A stretch of 64,000 nt of DNA from contig CAWAWR010000006.1 of NCBI GenBank assembly GCA_963785745.1, positions 1 through 64,000 of the forward strand, given 5' to 3'. The notes under the pieces are model-generated. The model saw only the letters and a program-made list of their open reading frames with translations. It was not told the origin of the DNA and searched no databases. Source of the stretch: VAZQ01 sp963785745 (GTDB lineage: Bacteria > Pseudomonadota > Alphaproteobacteria > Rhizobiales > Xanthobacteraceae). This document shows, one piece after another, positions 55,310 through 63,928 of the stretch. Positions within the stretch are counted from its first letter, which is position 1. The number at the start of each line of letters is the position of its first letter. Position numbers and translations under genes: made by a program.

Positions 55310-56350
55310 TTACTGTTGCCCCGTCACGTAGGCGGTGCGCACCTTCGCCAGCATCTCAGGCGAGAGGTTGCTGACGGTGGTGATCAGCTTCTGCAGCGTC
55401 TCCCCGGCCATCGGGCCGACCGTCAGCTTGGTCTTGGCGGCATCGGCCAGGAATTCCGGATCCTTCATCGTGGCATCGAAGGCGCGCCGCAGCGCGGCCA
55501 ACCGCTCCGGCGGTACACCCGGCGTGGTGAAAAAGGCCGAGCCGACTTCGGCCGCCACCATGATGGCGCTCAGCACCTGCTTCTCCTCTTCGTTGCGCGC
55601 AAGATCGACCGCAGTCGGAATTTCAGGCAGCTCCGGATGCCGATTGAGCGAGAACTGGACGAGAATCGAGATTGTCTTCTTCGGCCACCAGTCCGGATGG
55701 CTGACCTTCACCGCGGTCCAGGAGGTCGAGTGGCCCTCGACCTCGCCGCGCTCGACCGCGAGCTGCGCCTCGGCCGAGCCCTTGTAGCCCATGATCAGCT
55801 TGAACTTGGTCGCGAACACGTTGTTCATGACGGTCGGATAGATCGACACCGTCGAGCCGGCGCCCGTTCCCGACAGCGTCGATTCGTATTTCTGCGCGTC
55901 CGCGAAGGTCTTCACCTTCGACGTGTGCCACATGAACACGATGTTGATCAGCGAATCGACGCGGCCGACCCAGCCAAGCTCGGCGGTCTTGAAGCGCACA
56001 TTGGCGGTGCCGAGCCGCTCGTCGAGCGCAATCGTCGGCGCGCCGATCGCAAGCACGGTGCCGTCCTTGGGCGCAACGCCGTAGACATTGTTGACCGCGA
56101 GGAAGCTGCCGGCGCCCGGCATGTTCTTCGGCACCACATTGGGACGTCCGGGGATGTGCTTGCCGATGTGGCGTGCGAGCGCCCGCGCATAGGTGTCGTT
56201 GGAGCCGGCGGGCGGGTAGCCGATGATCACATCGATGCTCTTGCCCTTGTAGAACTGCTCGACCGCCGGCTGCGCCGCGGCCGGTGTCGCAACGCTTGCC
56301 GCGGCGGCGATGGCGGCAATGGCGACACCCGCACGAACGTTCACCTGCAT
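55310..56350 (-). CDS. TctC-like receptor, FYKGK subfamily
   Basis: This is an exported receptor of about 346 residues with leader VRAGVAIAAIAAAASVATPA. Signature blocks are EQFYKGKSIDVIIGYPPAGS, ARHIGKHIPGRPNVVPKNMP, GAGSFLAVNNVYGVAPKDGT and MGYKGSAEAQLAVERGEVEG. C-terminal FDATMKDPEFLADAAKTKLT is typical. ATG 56350 begins the signal peptide; the frame runs open upstream without family sequence. It is divergent from the methyltransferase genes. Confidence 0.88.
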   Translation of the reverse strand: MQVNVRAGVAIAAIAAAASVATPAAAQPAVEQFYKGKSIDVIIGYPPAGSNDTYARALARHIGKHIPGRPNVVPKNMPGAGSFLAVNNVYGVAPKDGTVLAIGAPTIALDERLGTANVRFKTAELGWVGRVDSLINIVFMWHTSKVKTFADAQKYESTLSGTGAGSTVSIYPTVMNNVFATKFKLIMGYKGSAEAQLAVERGEVEGHSTSWTAVKVSHPDWWPKKTISILVQFSLNRHPELPEIPTAVDLARNEEEKQVLSAIMVAAEVGSAFFTTPGVPPERLAALRRAFDATMKDPEFLADAAKTKLTVGPMAGETLQKLITTVSNLSPEMLAKVRTAYVTGQQ

Positions 56351-56602
56351 CCTGTTGTCCTTCCCTCTGTCGTCATGCGGCGCACGGCGCCGCCGCCATC
56401 CGTTTTCCCGATCAAGAATGTCTCTTTTTCGATCCTGCTCCAAGAGCGCGCCGTGACCTGCGGCCGGGGCAAATGCGCGCGCGACCGGGGGACGCTGTCG
56501 CATCAATGGCCGCTCCCAACCCTTTGGAGCTGCGGAAAAATAGCGTAAACGCGCGCGCGCCGCCCGTGCCCCGTATCCATACTGACAAAGCTTTCGGGGG
56601 TC

Positions 56603-56613
56603 GCTAATGTCCC
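56603..56613 (+). promoter_or_regulatory. GCTAATGTCCC element shared by two methyltransferase genes
   Basis: GCTAATGTCCC lies 75 nt before the ATG at 56678 and occurs again at 63859-63869, 70 nt before the third copy's ATG. Both are followed by a GC-rich stretch containing GGCAGT. TAATGT resembles a -10 hexamer. The shared position suggests a conserved promoter. Confidence 0.4.
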
Positions 56614-56677
56614 GCCCGGACGGCAGTTCCCCCTCGGCGTGACCCATGGCGTCGCGCGTTTATTGGAGATCGTAGTA

Positions 56678-57487
56678 ATGAGTGTATCGCAGTCTTTCGC
56701 GCGATCGCTGGCGCTTTCGTGCTTGGCGGTCGTCATCGTGGTCGGTGCAGCGGTCGCCGAAAAATTCGAGCCGCGCGTCGGCCAGCCGGGCAAGGACGTA
56801 GTCTGGGTGCCGTCGCCGCAGGCGCTGGTCGACCGGATGCTCGACATCGCCAAGCTGACCCCGGACGACTTCCACATGGACCTCGGTTCGGGCGACGGCC
56901 GCACCGTCATCACGGCGGCCAAGCGCGGCGCGACCGCCGTCGGCGTCGAATTCAATCCGAACATGGTCGCTCTGGCGCGCGAGAATGCCAAGGCTGCCGG
57001 CGTAAGCGACCGCGCCACGTTCATCGAGGGCGACCTGTTCGCGGCCGACATCTCGAAGGCGAACGTCATCACCCTGTTCCTGCTGCCGGACATCAATCTT
57101 CGTCTGCGTCCGAAGATTCTCGATCTGCGCCCCGGCACGCGCATCGTGTCGAATTCGTTCGACATGGGCGACTGGACGCCCGATCAGACGATCCAGGCCG
57201 GCCCGGAATGCACGTCATGGTGCCGTGCGCATCTCTGGATCGTTCCCGCCAAGGTGGGCGGCACCTGGAAGCTGCCCGATGGCGGCGAGCTGACGCTTGA
57301 GCAGAAGTACCAGATTGTCACCGGTACGCTGCGGATGGGCGCGAGCAACATGAACATCGGCACCGGCAAGGTGATCGGCGACCAGATCACCTTCACCGCC
57401 GGAACGACGCAATACACCGGCCGCGTGAGCGGCAACACCATCGAAGGCATCGCTCAAAGCTCGTCGGGCTGGCGCGCCACGCGCTAA
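56678..57487 (+). CDS. exported class I SAM methyltransferase-like protein (copy 1)
   Basis: This 269-residue protein starts with a signal peptide (SFARSLALSCLAVVIVVGAA, then VAEKFEPRVGQ). A methyltransferase core is clear: FHMDLGSGDGRTVITAAKRG (SAM motif I), GVEFNPNMVALARENAKAAG and FIEGDLFAADISKANVITLF. A C-terminal beta-rich part (TWKLPDGGELTLEQKYQIVT, TQYTGRVSGNTIEGIAQSSS) is shared with the next gene. A secreted methyltransferase is odd, because SAM is cytoplasmic. Either the leader is a membrane anchor or the enzyme moonlights. A paralogue follows 107 nt later. Confidence 0.8.
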   Translation: MSVSQSFARSLALSCLAVVIVVGAAVAEKFEPRVGQPGKDVVWVPSPQALVDRMLDIAKLTPDDFHMDLGSGDGRTVITAAKRGATAVGVEFNPNMVALARENAKAAGVSDRATFIEGDLFAADISKANVITLFLLPDINLRLRPKILDLRPGTRIVSNSFDMGDWTPDQTIQAGPECTSWCRAHLWIVPAKVGGTWKLPDGGELTLEQKYQIVTGTLRMGASNMNIGTGKVIGDQITFTAGTTQYTGRVSGNTIEGIAQSSSGWRATR

Positions 57488-57512
57488 CGACGGCGGGACT
57501 GCGACAATGCGG

Positions 57513-57532
57513 GCGGGAGCGTTGGCTCCCGC
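57513..57532 (+). terminator. hairpin between the methyltransferase paralogues
   Basis: GCGGGAGC (57513-57520) and GCTCCCGC (57525-57532) form a perfect 8-bp stem with a GTTG loop, 25 nt after the first gene's stop. A weak T-rich tail (TGATCTT) follows, so termination or mRNA processing between the paralogues is possible. Confidence 0.5.
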
Positions 57533-57594
57533 CTGATCTTGCACATCGGCGGACCGGCTTTGCCCTAACCGCTTTCGCATTCATGGAGGACGCC

Positions 57595-58414
57595 ATGAGA
57601 TTTTCGCGGTCATTTGCGTTTTCGCTGCCGGTCGCGGCAGTAGCGATCGTTGCGGCAAGCCTTGCGCTGGCCGAGCCGAATGCGCCGTTCGAGCCGCGCG
57701 TCGGGCAAGCCGGCAAGGACGTGATATGGGTCCCGACCGCACAGGCGCTGGTCGACCGCATGCTCGACCTCGCGCAGGTCAAGCCGTCGGACCTCTTGAT
57801 GGACCTCGGCTCCGGCGACGGCCGCACCGTCATCACCGCGGCGAAGCGCGGCACGCGCGCGATCGGCGTCGAATACAATCCCGACATGGTGGAGCTGTCG
57901 CGCCGCAATGCGAAGGAACGCAGGCGTCAGCGAGATGGCGACCTTCATGCAGGCCGACCTGTTCGCCACCGATTTCTCCAAGGCCAATGTCATCACGATG
58001 TTCCTGCTGCCCAGCATCAATCTCAAGCTGCGGCCGAAGATCCTCGACATGCGGCCGGGCACGCGCGTGGTGTCGAACTCCTTCGACATGGGCGACTGGC
58101 GTCCGGAGCAGACGGTCGAAGCGCAGGGCGAGTGCACGTCCTATTGCCGCGCGCATTTGTGGATCGTGCCGGCCAAGGTCGAAGGCACCTGGAAGCTGCC
58201 GAACGGCGACCTGCGGCTCGATCAGACCTACCAGACGCTCTACGGCACGCTGCGCACCGGGAACTCGACCATGAACATCACCGACGGCAAGGTGATCGGC
58301 GAGACCATCAGCTTCATCGCGGGTGACGCCCGCTATGTCGGCCGCGTGAACGGCAACGCGATCGAGGGCGTCAGCCAGACGTCGACCGGCTGGAGCGCCA
58401 CGCGCGGGAAATAG
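57595..58414 (+). CDS. exported class I SAM methyltransferase-like protein (copy 2; one frame break)
   Basis: This protein of about 272 residues resembles copy 1 throughout. Leader FSRSFAFSLPVAAVAIVAAS is followed by PFEPRVGQAGKDVIWVPTAQ, SAM motif DLGSGDGRTVITAAKRGTRA and GVEYNPDMVELSRRNAKE. After a frame break near 57919 (one extra C), ATFMQADLFATDFSKANVIT and the C-terminal domain YVGRVNGNAIEGVSQTSTGW follow. Shared length and domain order with copy 1 show tandem duplication. It ends 33 nt before the convergent DoxX gene stop. Confidence 0.8.
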
Positions 58415-58447
58415 AACAAACGGACGATGCGAGTGGCGCCGCGCGTC

Positions 58448-58843
58448 TCAGCGCTCGCGACCGTCGAACGAAAATCGCCCCGCCCCGGCGACCGCCAGCA
58501 CGATGAGCCCGCCGATCATGGACAGATTCTTCATGGCGTGGATCATTTGATTGGCGCGCTCGGCGCCCGCCGGTAGATTCCAGAAGTCGTGGAAGAAGAA
58601 CGCGGCAACCGCGGTGAACAGGATCAGGCCGGCGGCGGCAAGCCGCGTCTGCCATCCGACCGCAATCGCGATTCCGCCGGCGAGCTCTCCGATGCCGGCG
58701 CCGATCGCCAGCAATTCGGGAAACGGCAGCCCGTTTCGCGCGATATACGCGGCGGTTCCGGAAATATCCACGAGCTTTCCAAGACCGGAAAAAATGAAGA
58801 TGATTACGAGAACAATTCGACCGATCGCCAGCGCTGCATCCAT
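58448..58843 (-). CDS. DoxX-family membrane protein
   Basis: This 131-residue four-helix membrane protein is of the DoxX/DoxD-like family, associated with quinone-linked redox processes. It shows IGRIVLVIIFIFSGLGKLVD at the N-terminus, the typical IGAGIGELAGGIAIAVGWQT, and FFHDFWNLPAGAERANQMIH, then MKNLSMIGGLIVLAVAGAGR. Length is normal. It is convergent with methyltransferase copy 2 and divergent from the isochorismatase-type gene (53 nt). The function cannot be specified. Confidence 0.9.
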   Translation of the reverse strand: MDAALAIGRIVLVIIFIFSGLGKLVDISGTAAYIARNGLPFPELLAIGAGIGELAGGIAIAVGWQTRLAAAGLILFTAVAAFFFHDFWNLPAGAERANQMIHAMKNLSMIGGLIVLAVAGAGRFSFDGRER

Positions 58844-58896
58844 CGCGTGCCTCCCGGTTTGTGTTATCCTTGTCTGAGCCCCCTACCCCGGAGCCC

Positions 58897-59595
58897 ATGA
58901 TGGCACGCGATTTCGAAGATTACTGCTGGAAAGACGTGATCGATCCCGAGACCTTGCAAATCTACCAGGCCTACCGCCGCAAGCTCTTTGTCGGGAACAA
59001 TCCGGCGGTGCTCGCGATCGACCTCTACAACAAGGCGTATCTCGGCGGTAACCGCCCGGTGGTCGAGGTCGACCGCGAATTCTCCGGCTCCTGCGGCGAG
59101 AATGCATGGCGCGCGCTGCCGCCGACGCAGAAGCTGTTCGCGGCCGCACGCGACGCCGGCGTGCCGGTGATCTATTCCACCCGCCATGTCGACACTGGCG
59201 GCGTGCAGTCGACCAACCGCAACCTGAGCGACCTCGCCGACGATATCTACGACATCAAGGACGAGCTCGCGCCGCAGGCGGGCGAGCTGGTGATCTACAA
59301 GGAACGCGCCTCGGCCTTCTTCGGCACGCCGCTGATCGCGCATCTCCAGATGAAGGGCATCGACAGCCTCATCATCTGCGGCGAAAGCACCTCAGGCTGC
59401 GTACGCGCCTCGACGGTCGACGCCTATTCCTACGGCTTCCACAATACCGTGGTCGAGGAATGCACCTACGACCGCTCGATGATCACGCACAAGGTCAATC
59501 TGTTCGACCTGCATCACAAGTATGCCGACGTGATGCATATCGAGGATGTGCTCTCGCATCTCGATGGGCTCGCCCACCAGCGCAAGGTCGCCTGA
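58897..59595 (+). CDS. isochorismatase-family cysteine hydrolase
   Basis: This 232-residue hydrolase is of the isochorismatase/N-carbamoylsarcosine amidase fold. The catalytic triad is readable: Asp in VLAIDLYNKAYLGG, Lys in VIYKERASAFFGTPLIAHLQ and Cys in IICGESTSGCVRASTVDAYS. It probably cleaves an amide or vinyl-ether bond in a small molecule. Two ATG codons (58897, 58900) open the frame. Just downstream is a PRC-barrel gene, and upstream a divergent DoxX gene. Confidence 0.9.
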   Translation: MMARDFEDYCWKDVIDPETLQIYQAYRRKLFVGNNPAVLAIDLYNKAYLGGNRPVVEVDREFSGSCGENAWRALPPTQKLFAAARDAGVPVIYSTRHVDTGGVQSTNRNLSDLADDIYDIKDELAPQAGELVIYKERASAFFGTPLIAHLQMKGIDSLIICGESTSGCVRASTVDAYSYGFHNTVVEECTYDRSMITHKVNLFDLHHKYADVMHIEDVLSHLDGLAHQRKVA

Positions 59596-59704
59596 GCGAC
59601 CGGGATCGAACGGCTTAACATAGGTTGCAATGTTTCCGGCCGTTTCGCCGGGAACCAACATGCTGCGCCTCCGGTTATCCCTCTAAGCCAACAAGGAGGC
59701 ACAC

Positions 59705-60100
59705 ATGGATACACCCCTGGCAACGCCCATGACGGGCAGTCACGAACGGCGCGAATCCCACGACCTGATCGGCAGCGACAAGGTCGAAGGGACCAACGTC
59801 TATCGCTCGAATGGCGACAAGGTCGGCCAGATCGAGCGGATCATGCTGGAGAAGACCAGCGGCAAGGTCGCCTATGCGGTGATGAGCTTCGGCGGCTTTC
59901 TCGGCGTCGGCCATGACCACTATCCGGTGCCGTGGTCGCGCCTGACCTACAACCCCAAGCTTGGCGGGTATGAGGTCAACATCAGCGAGCAGGAGCTCAA
60001 GGGCGCGCCGAAATACAGCTCGGACGATGACTGGACCTGGGACCGCGACCAAGGCCGCAAGGTCTACGACTACTACAGGGTCCCGCCCTACTGGATGTAA
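59705..60100 (+). CDS. PRC-barrel domain protein
   Basis: This 131-residue soluble protein has a PRC-barrel beta fold, with HDLIGSDKVEGTNVYRSNGD, KVGQIERIMLEKTSGKVAYA and FGGFLGVGHDHYPVPWSRLT. The C-terminus is rich in aromatic and charged residues (DDDWTWDRDQGRKVYDYYRV). PRC-barrel proteins occur in RNA processing (RimM) and photosynthetic reaction centres, and as stand-alone stress proteins in Bradyrhizobium-type bacteria. AAGGAGG lies 8 nt before the ATG, a strong ribosome site. Confidence 0.87.
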   Translation: MDTPLATPMTGSHERRESHDLIGSDKVEGTNVYRSNGDKVGQIERIMLEKTSGKVAYAVMSFGGFLGVGHDHYPVPWSRLTYNPKLGGYEVNISEQELKGAPKYSSDDDWTWDRDQGRKVYDYYRVPPYWM

Positions 60101-60123
60101 CGCGCGATCGCGATTGGAACAGC

Positions 60124-60146
60124 GCCCCTTGCAGGCCGCGAGGGGC
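60124..60146 (+). terminator. hairpin after the PRC-barrel gene
   Basis: GCCCCT (60124-60129) pairs with AGGGGC (60141-60146) around an 11-nt loop, followed by TGTTCTATTTCTT. It is a modest intrinsic terminator 23 nt after the stop, where the opposing receptor gene also ends (60153). Confidence 0.5.
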
Positions 60147-60152
60147 ACTGTT

Positions 60153-61214
60153 CTATTTCTTCTCGACCTTGATTTCCTGGGTGTGCTCGTCGCGCGGCTG
60201 CAGCGCGACTTTCATGCGCTGGCGCACGTCCTGCGGCGAGTTGAGCAGCCCGGCGATGACCTTTGTCAGCACCTCGGCCGATTGCGGCCTGATCTCCATG
60301 TTCTCTTTCTTGGCCGTGGCGATGAACTCCGGATCGCGGATGGTCGCGTCGAATGCCTTACGCAGCGCCGCGACCCGATCGGCGGGAACTCCCGGCGTGG
60401 TGGCGAATGGCCTGCCGACCGTCGACAGGTCGGCCATGAACTGGAGCAGCGGGCGATCCTCGGCGCGCACTTTCTGGTCGACGATCAGCGGCACGTCGGG
60501 CAGCGCCGGCTCCTTTTCGATGCCGGCCTGCATCAACGGGATGATCTTCTTCTCCGGGATCCAGGTCGGCTTCGACGCCATCCAGCCCGAATAGGGATTG
60601 GTGCCGCGCCCTTCCACCTCGCCGCGCTCCATCGCGAGATCGATGTACTGCCCGCCGGGATAGCCAAACACGATCTTGAACTTGGTGCCGAGCACGTTGT
60701 TGTAGAACGCCGGATATTGCACCGAGGCCGAGCCGGCGCCGGTCGTGCCGATGGTCGTCACGCGGTTCTTGGCATCCTCGATCGTCTTGGTCGGCGAGCT
60801 ATGCCACACCACCAGCAACTGATTGGAATAGACGACATTGGCGATCCAGTTGAACTCGCGCAGATCGGCCTTGAGTTGCGGCGAGTTGCCGAGAGCCTGA
60901 TCGGCCGCGAGCCCCTGGCTCACGATACCGACGACAGTCCCGTCCTTTGGCGCAACATTCGCCATATAGTTGGCCGCCGTGATGCCGCCGCCCCCCGGCA
61001 TGTTGACCACGATGATCGCCGGATTTCCGGGGATGTGCTTGCCCATGAACCGAGCGACGAGCCGCGAATATTGATCGTAGTCACCGCCGACCGTGGTTCG
61101 CACGATCATGCGGATCTGCTTGCCTTTATAGAAATCGGCGACGGCGTCGGCCGCGGCGGGCGTTCCGCCCAGCACGATCGCTCCCCCACACATCGCAACA
61201 AGAAATCTGGACAT
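60153..61214 (-). CDS. TctC-like receptor, FYKGK subfamily (tandem copy 2)
   Basis: This is an exported receptor of about 353 residues, with leader FLVAMCGGAIVLGGTPAAAD. Signature blocks are ADFYKGKQIRMIVRTTVGGD, YDQYSRLVARFMGKHIPGNP, GGGGITAANYMANVAPKDGT and GYPGGQYIDLAMERGEVEGR. It is a close paralogue of the next gene upstream (61243-62306), with shared GTTGAGSASVQYPAFYN. ATG 61214 begins the leader. The pair lies 28 nt apart and is preceded by the LLM monooxygenase gene, 46 nt upstream. Confidence 0.9.
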   Translation of the reverse strand: MSRFLVAMCGGAIVLGGTPAAADAVADFYKGKQIRMIVRTTVGGDYDQYSRLVARFMGKHIPGNPAIIVVNMPGGGGITAANYMANVAPKDGTVVGIVSQGLAADQALGNSPQLKADLREFNWIANVVYSNQLLVVWHSSPTKTIEDAKNRVTTIGTTGAGSASVQYPAFYNNVLGTKFKIVFGYPGGQYIDLAMERGEVEGRGTNPYSGWMASKPTWIPEKKIIPLMQAGIEKEPALPDVPLIVDQKVRAEDRPLLQFMADLSTVGRPFATTPGVPADRVAALRKAFDATIRDPEFIATAKKENMEIRPQSAEVLTKVIAGLLNSPQDVRQRMKVALQPRDEHTQEIKVEKK

Positions 61215-61242
61215 TGTCACTCCCTCTGGCATTTCGGTTCCG

Positions 61243-62306
61243 CTACTTCGGCCCCGGCGGCTGTTCGATGATGTCGACAGGCCGCGGCTGCAGAACCACT
61301 TTCATCCGTTCGCGGATATCGGCCGGGGAATCGAGAATCCCGGCCACGATCTCCGCTATCGCCTGCCCGCTCTGCGGCCGCACATCAAGCTTCTCTTTCT
61401 TGGCGGCCGCGATGAACTCGGCATCTTTGCGTCATAGCGACGAAACGCCGCGCGCAACGCCGCCACCCGGTCGGCGGGGACGCCAGGTGTCGCGGCCAGT
61501 GGGCGCCCGACCGTCGATGCGTTCGCCATGAAGCGCAGCAGCGGCTTGTCCTCCGGCTTGACCTCGAGATCGAGGATGTTCGGCACATGCGGCAGCTCGG
61601 GCTCCTTCTCGACGCCAGCCTGCACCAGCGGGATCAGCAGCTTCTTCGGAATCCATTCCGGATGGGTCGCCATGTAGGACGAATACGGGTTGGTGCCGCG
61701 TCCCTCGACTTCGCCGCGCTCCATCGCAAGATCGATATGCGCGCCGCCGGGATATCCGAACACGACCTTGAAGCGGGTTCCGAGCAAATGATTGTAGAAG
61801 GCGGGATACTGCACCGACGCCGAGCCCGCGCCGGTGGTGCCGATGGTCGTGACCCGATGCTTCGCATCCTCCAGCGTCTTGGTCGCCGAGGTGTGCCACA
61901 CCGCGAGCAACTGGTTCGAGTAGTTCACGTTGGCAAGCCAGCCGAACTCACGCAGGTTGGCCTTGAGCTGCGGCGACATGCCGAGCGCCTGGTCGGCGGC
62001 CAGCCCCTGGCTGACGATGCCAATCACCGTGCCGTCGCGCGGCGCAACCTGCGCCATGTAGTTGGCGGCGATGATGCCGCCGCCGCCGGTCATGTTGACC
62101 ACGACCATCGATGGATTCCCGGGGATGTGCTTCCCCATGTAGCGGGCGATCAGCCGCGAATACTGATCATAGTCGGTGCCCGGCGTGGTCCGCACGATGA
62201 CGCGGATCTGCTTGCCGCGATAGAAATCGGCAACCGTATCGGCCGCGGCCGGGCCGCAACCAAAAACCATCGCGCTCAACAGAGCGGCACCCAGCGCCCT
62301 CGACAT
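61243..62306 (-). CDS. TctC-like receptor, FYRGK subfamily (tandem copy 1; two frame breaks)
   Basis: This is an exported receptor of about 353 residues, with leader ALGAALLSAMVFGCGPAAAD. Blocks are ADFYRGKQIRVIVRTTPGTD, YDQYSRLIARYMGKHIPGNP, GGGGIIAANYMAQVAPRDGT and GYPGGAHIDLAMERGEVEGR. Near 61442 and 61428 two single extra bases disturb the C-terminus. Removing them gives AAFVAMTQDAEFIAAAKKEK, parallel to copy 2, followed by LDVRPQSGQAIAEIVAGILD. The intact frame alone would give a shortened 316-residue product. It lies between the monooxygenase and copy 2 in one direction. Confidence 0.87.
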
Positions 62307-62352
62307 CGCGTTCGCTCCCGTCAGTCATTTTGTTTGTTGTAGTGTTGGTCGT

Positions 62353-63705
62353 CTATTCTGCGGCTTCCCTCTTGGTCGTGCCTTGCGCGTATCGGCTTGC
62401 CGGCCGCGGGAGACCAAGATTCTCGCGCAGCGTCTTTCCTTCATAGGCGGTGCGGTAGAGCCCGCGCCGCTGCAATTCGGGCACGACCAGCGCGTTGAAC
62501 TCGTCGAGCGAATTCGGGAAGAACGGCGGAATGACGTTGAAGCCGTCGGCGGCCCCGGTGGTGAACCATTCCTCCATCAGATCGACGACGTCCTTGGTCG
62601 AGCCGACAACCTGGAAATGGCCGCGCCCACCGGCGATGCGCTGATAGAGCTGGCGGATGGTGAGGCCTTCGGCGCGCGCCGTCTCGCTCAGGAGCTGGGA
62701 GCGCGACGGCTGCCCGCTCTGCTTCACCTCCGGCACCGGACCGTCGATGTCGTAGCCGGTCAGATCGAAGAACAGATATTTGGAGAGCAGCTTGACGCCC
62801 ACGTCGGGATGAATGAGGTCCTGCAGCTCCTGATACTTGTCCTCGGCCTCCTGCCGCGTCGGCGCGACCATGACGCCGAGGCCGGGCATCACCTTGAGAT
62901 GGTCCGGGTCGCGGCCGTAGCGCACCATGCGCTCCTTGACGTCGCGATAATATTGCCGCGCGCCCTCGACCGACTGGTGCGCGCAGAACACGACCTCGGC
63001 GGTCTCCGCCGCCAGTTGCCGGCCGTCGTCCGAAGCGCCGGCCTGCACCACCACCGGCTGGCCCTGCGGCGAGCGCGACACCGTCAGCGGTCCCCGCACC
63101 TTGAAGAATTCGCCGACATGATCGAGCACGTGGCGGCGATCGGGGTCGTAGAAGCGGCCGTCCTCCTTGTCGAACACGAAGGCGTCGTCGTCCCACGAGT
63201 TCCACAGGCCGCGCACCACCTCGACGAACTCGCGGGCGCGCCGGTAGCGCACGTCCTTCGGCATGTGATCCTCGCGGCCGAAATTCTGCGCTTCCGCGTC
63301 ATTGGCCGAGGTCACGAGATTCCAGCCGGAGCGGCCGCCGCTGATCAGATCGAGCGACGCGAAGCGGCGGGCGATGTGATAGGGCTCGTCGTAGGTCGTC
63401 GTCGATGTGCAGACCAGGCCGATGTTCTGCGTCACCGGCGCGAGCGCGGTGAGCAGCGACATCGGATCGATCCAGGCCACATAGGTCGTGCGCGACAGCG
63501 TCTCCCGGTCGTAGCGTTCGCCGGTCAGCGCGTCGGCGGAGAACATGAGATCGAACAGGCCGCGTTCCGCCGCCTTGGCGGTCTCGACATATTTCGCAAA
63601 ATTCAATCCGCCGTCGGCCCAGGCGTCCTTGTGCCGCCATCCGGCGATGTGATGCGCCGCGGGGCGCAGAAACATTCCGAGCTTGATCTGGCGCGGCGTG
63701 GTCAT
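62353..63705 (-). CDS. LLM-class flavin-dependent monooxygenase (NtaA/SnaA/DszA type)
   Basis: This 450-residue FMN/FMNH2-dependent monooxygenase is related to nitrilotriacetate, pristinamycin and dibenzothiophene monooxygenases. It has KLGMFLRPAAHHIAGWRHKD, ERGLFDLMFSADALTGERYD, FASLDLISGGRSGWNLVTSA (family motif), REDHMPKDVRYRRAREFVEV and SPQGQPVVVQAGASDDGRQL. C-terminal blocks GTKDVVDLM-like and GFNVIPPFFPNSLDEFNALV are typical. It needs a separate flavin reductase, not seen here. With two receptors downstream in the same orientation, it may oxidise an imported S- or N-compound. Confidence 0.93.
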   Translation of the reverse strand: MTTPRQIKLGMFLRPAAHHIAGWRHKDAWADGGLNFAKYVETAKAAERGLFDLMFSADALTGERYDRETLSRTTYVAWIDPMSLLTALAPVTQNIGLVCTSTTTYDEPYHIARRFASLDLISGGRSGWNLVTSANDAEAQNFGREDHMPKDVRYRRAREFVEVVRGLWNSWDDDAFVFDKEDGRFYDPDRRHVLDHVGEFFKVRGPLTVSRSPQGQPVVVQAGASDDGRQLAAETAEVVFCAHQSVEGARQYYRDVKERMVRYGRDPDHLKVMPGLGVMVAPTRQEAEDKYQELQDLIHPDVGVKLLSKYLFFDLTGYDIDGPVPEVKQSGQPSRSQLLSETARAEGLTIRQLYQRIAGGRGHFQVVGSTKDVVDLMEEWFTTGAADGFNVIPPFFPNSLDEFNALVVPELQRRGLYRTAYEGKTLRENLGLPRPASRYAQGTTKREAAE

Positions 63706-63858
63706 CGGCTCGCCTGTTTAGCGGTCACAGCTCGCTCAATTCCGAACCAGATTGTGCCGGTTCCGCCGCCTTGGCAAGTTCATCAACCATGCGCAAAACG
63801 TCACGTAACAACCCCGTCAAATGCATCCGCAAGACTACTGACAGCCATGCCATGCCCG

Positions 63859-63869
63859 GCTAATGTCCC
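63859..63869 (+). promoter_or_regulatory. second GCTAATGTCCC element
   Basis: GCTAATGTCCC occurs 70 nt before the ATG of the third methyltransferase-like gene, in the same position as the copy before 56678. It may be a promoter -10 region. Confidence 0.4.
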
Positions 63870-63928
63870 CCGCGGCGGGCAGTCTCGTTGCGTGGCGCAA
63901 AGGCGCCGTGCGTTCATCGGAGGTATCA

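Noticed and set aside
54380..56548. 722-residue plus-strand open frame
   Set aside because: It spans two clear minus-strand genes (subtilase and receptor) and is Arg/His-rich without family sequence.
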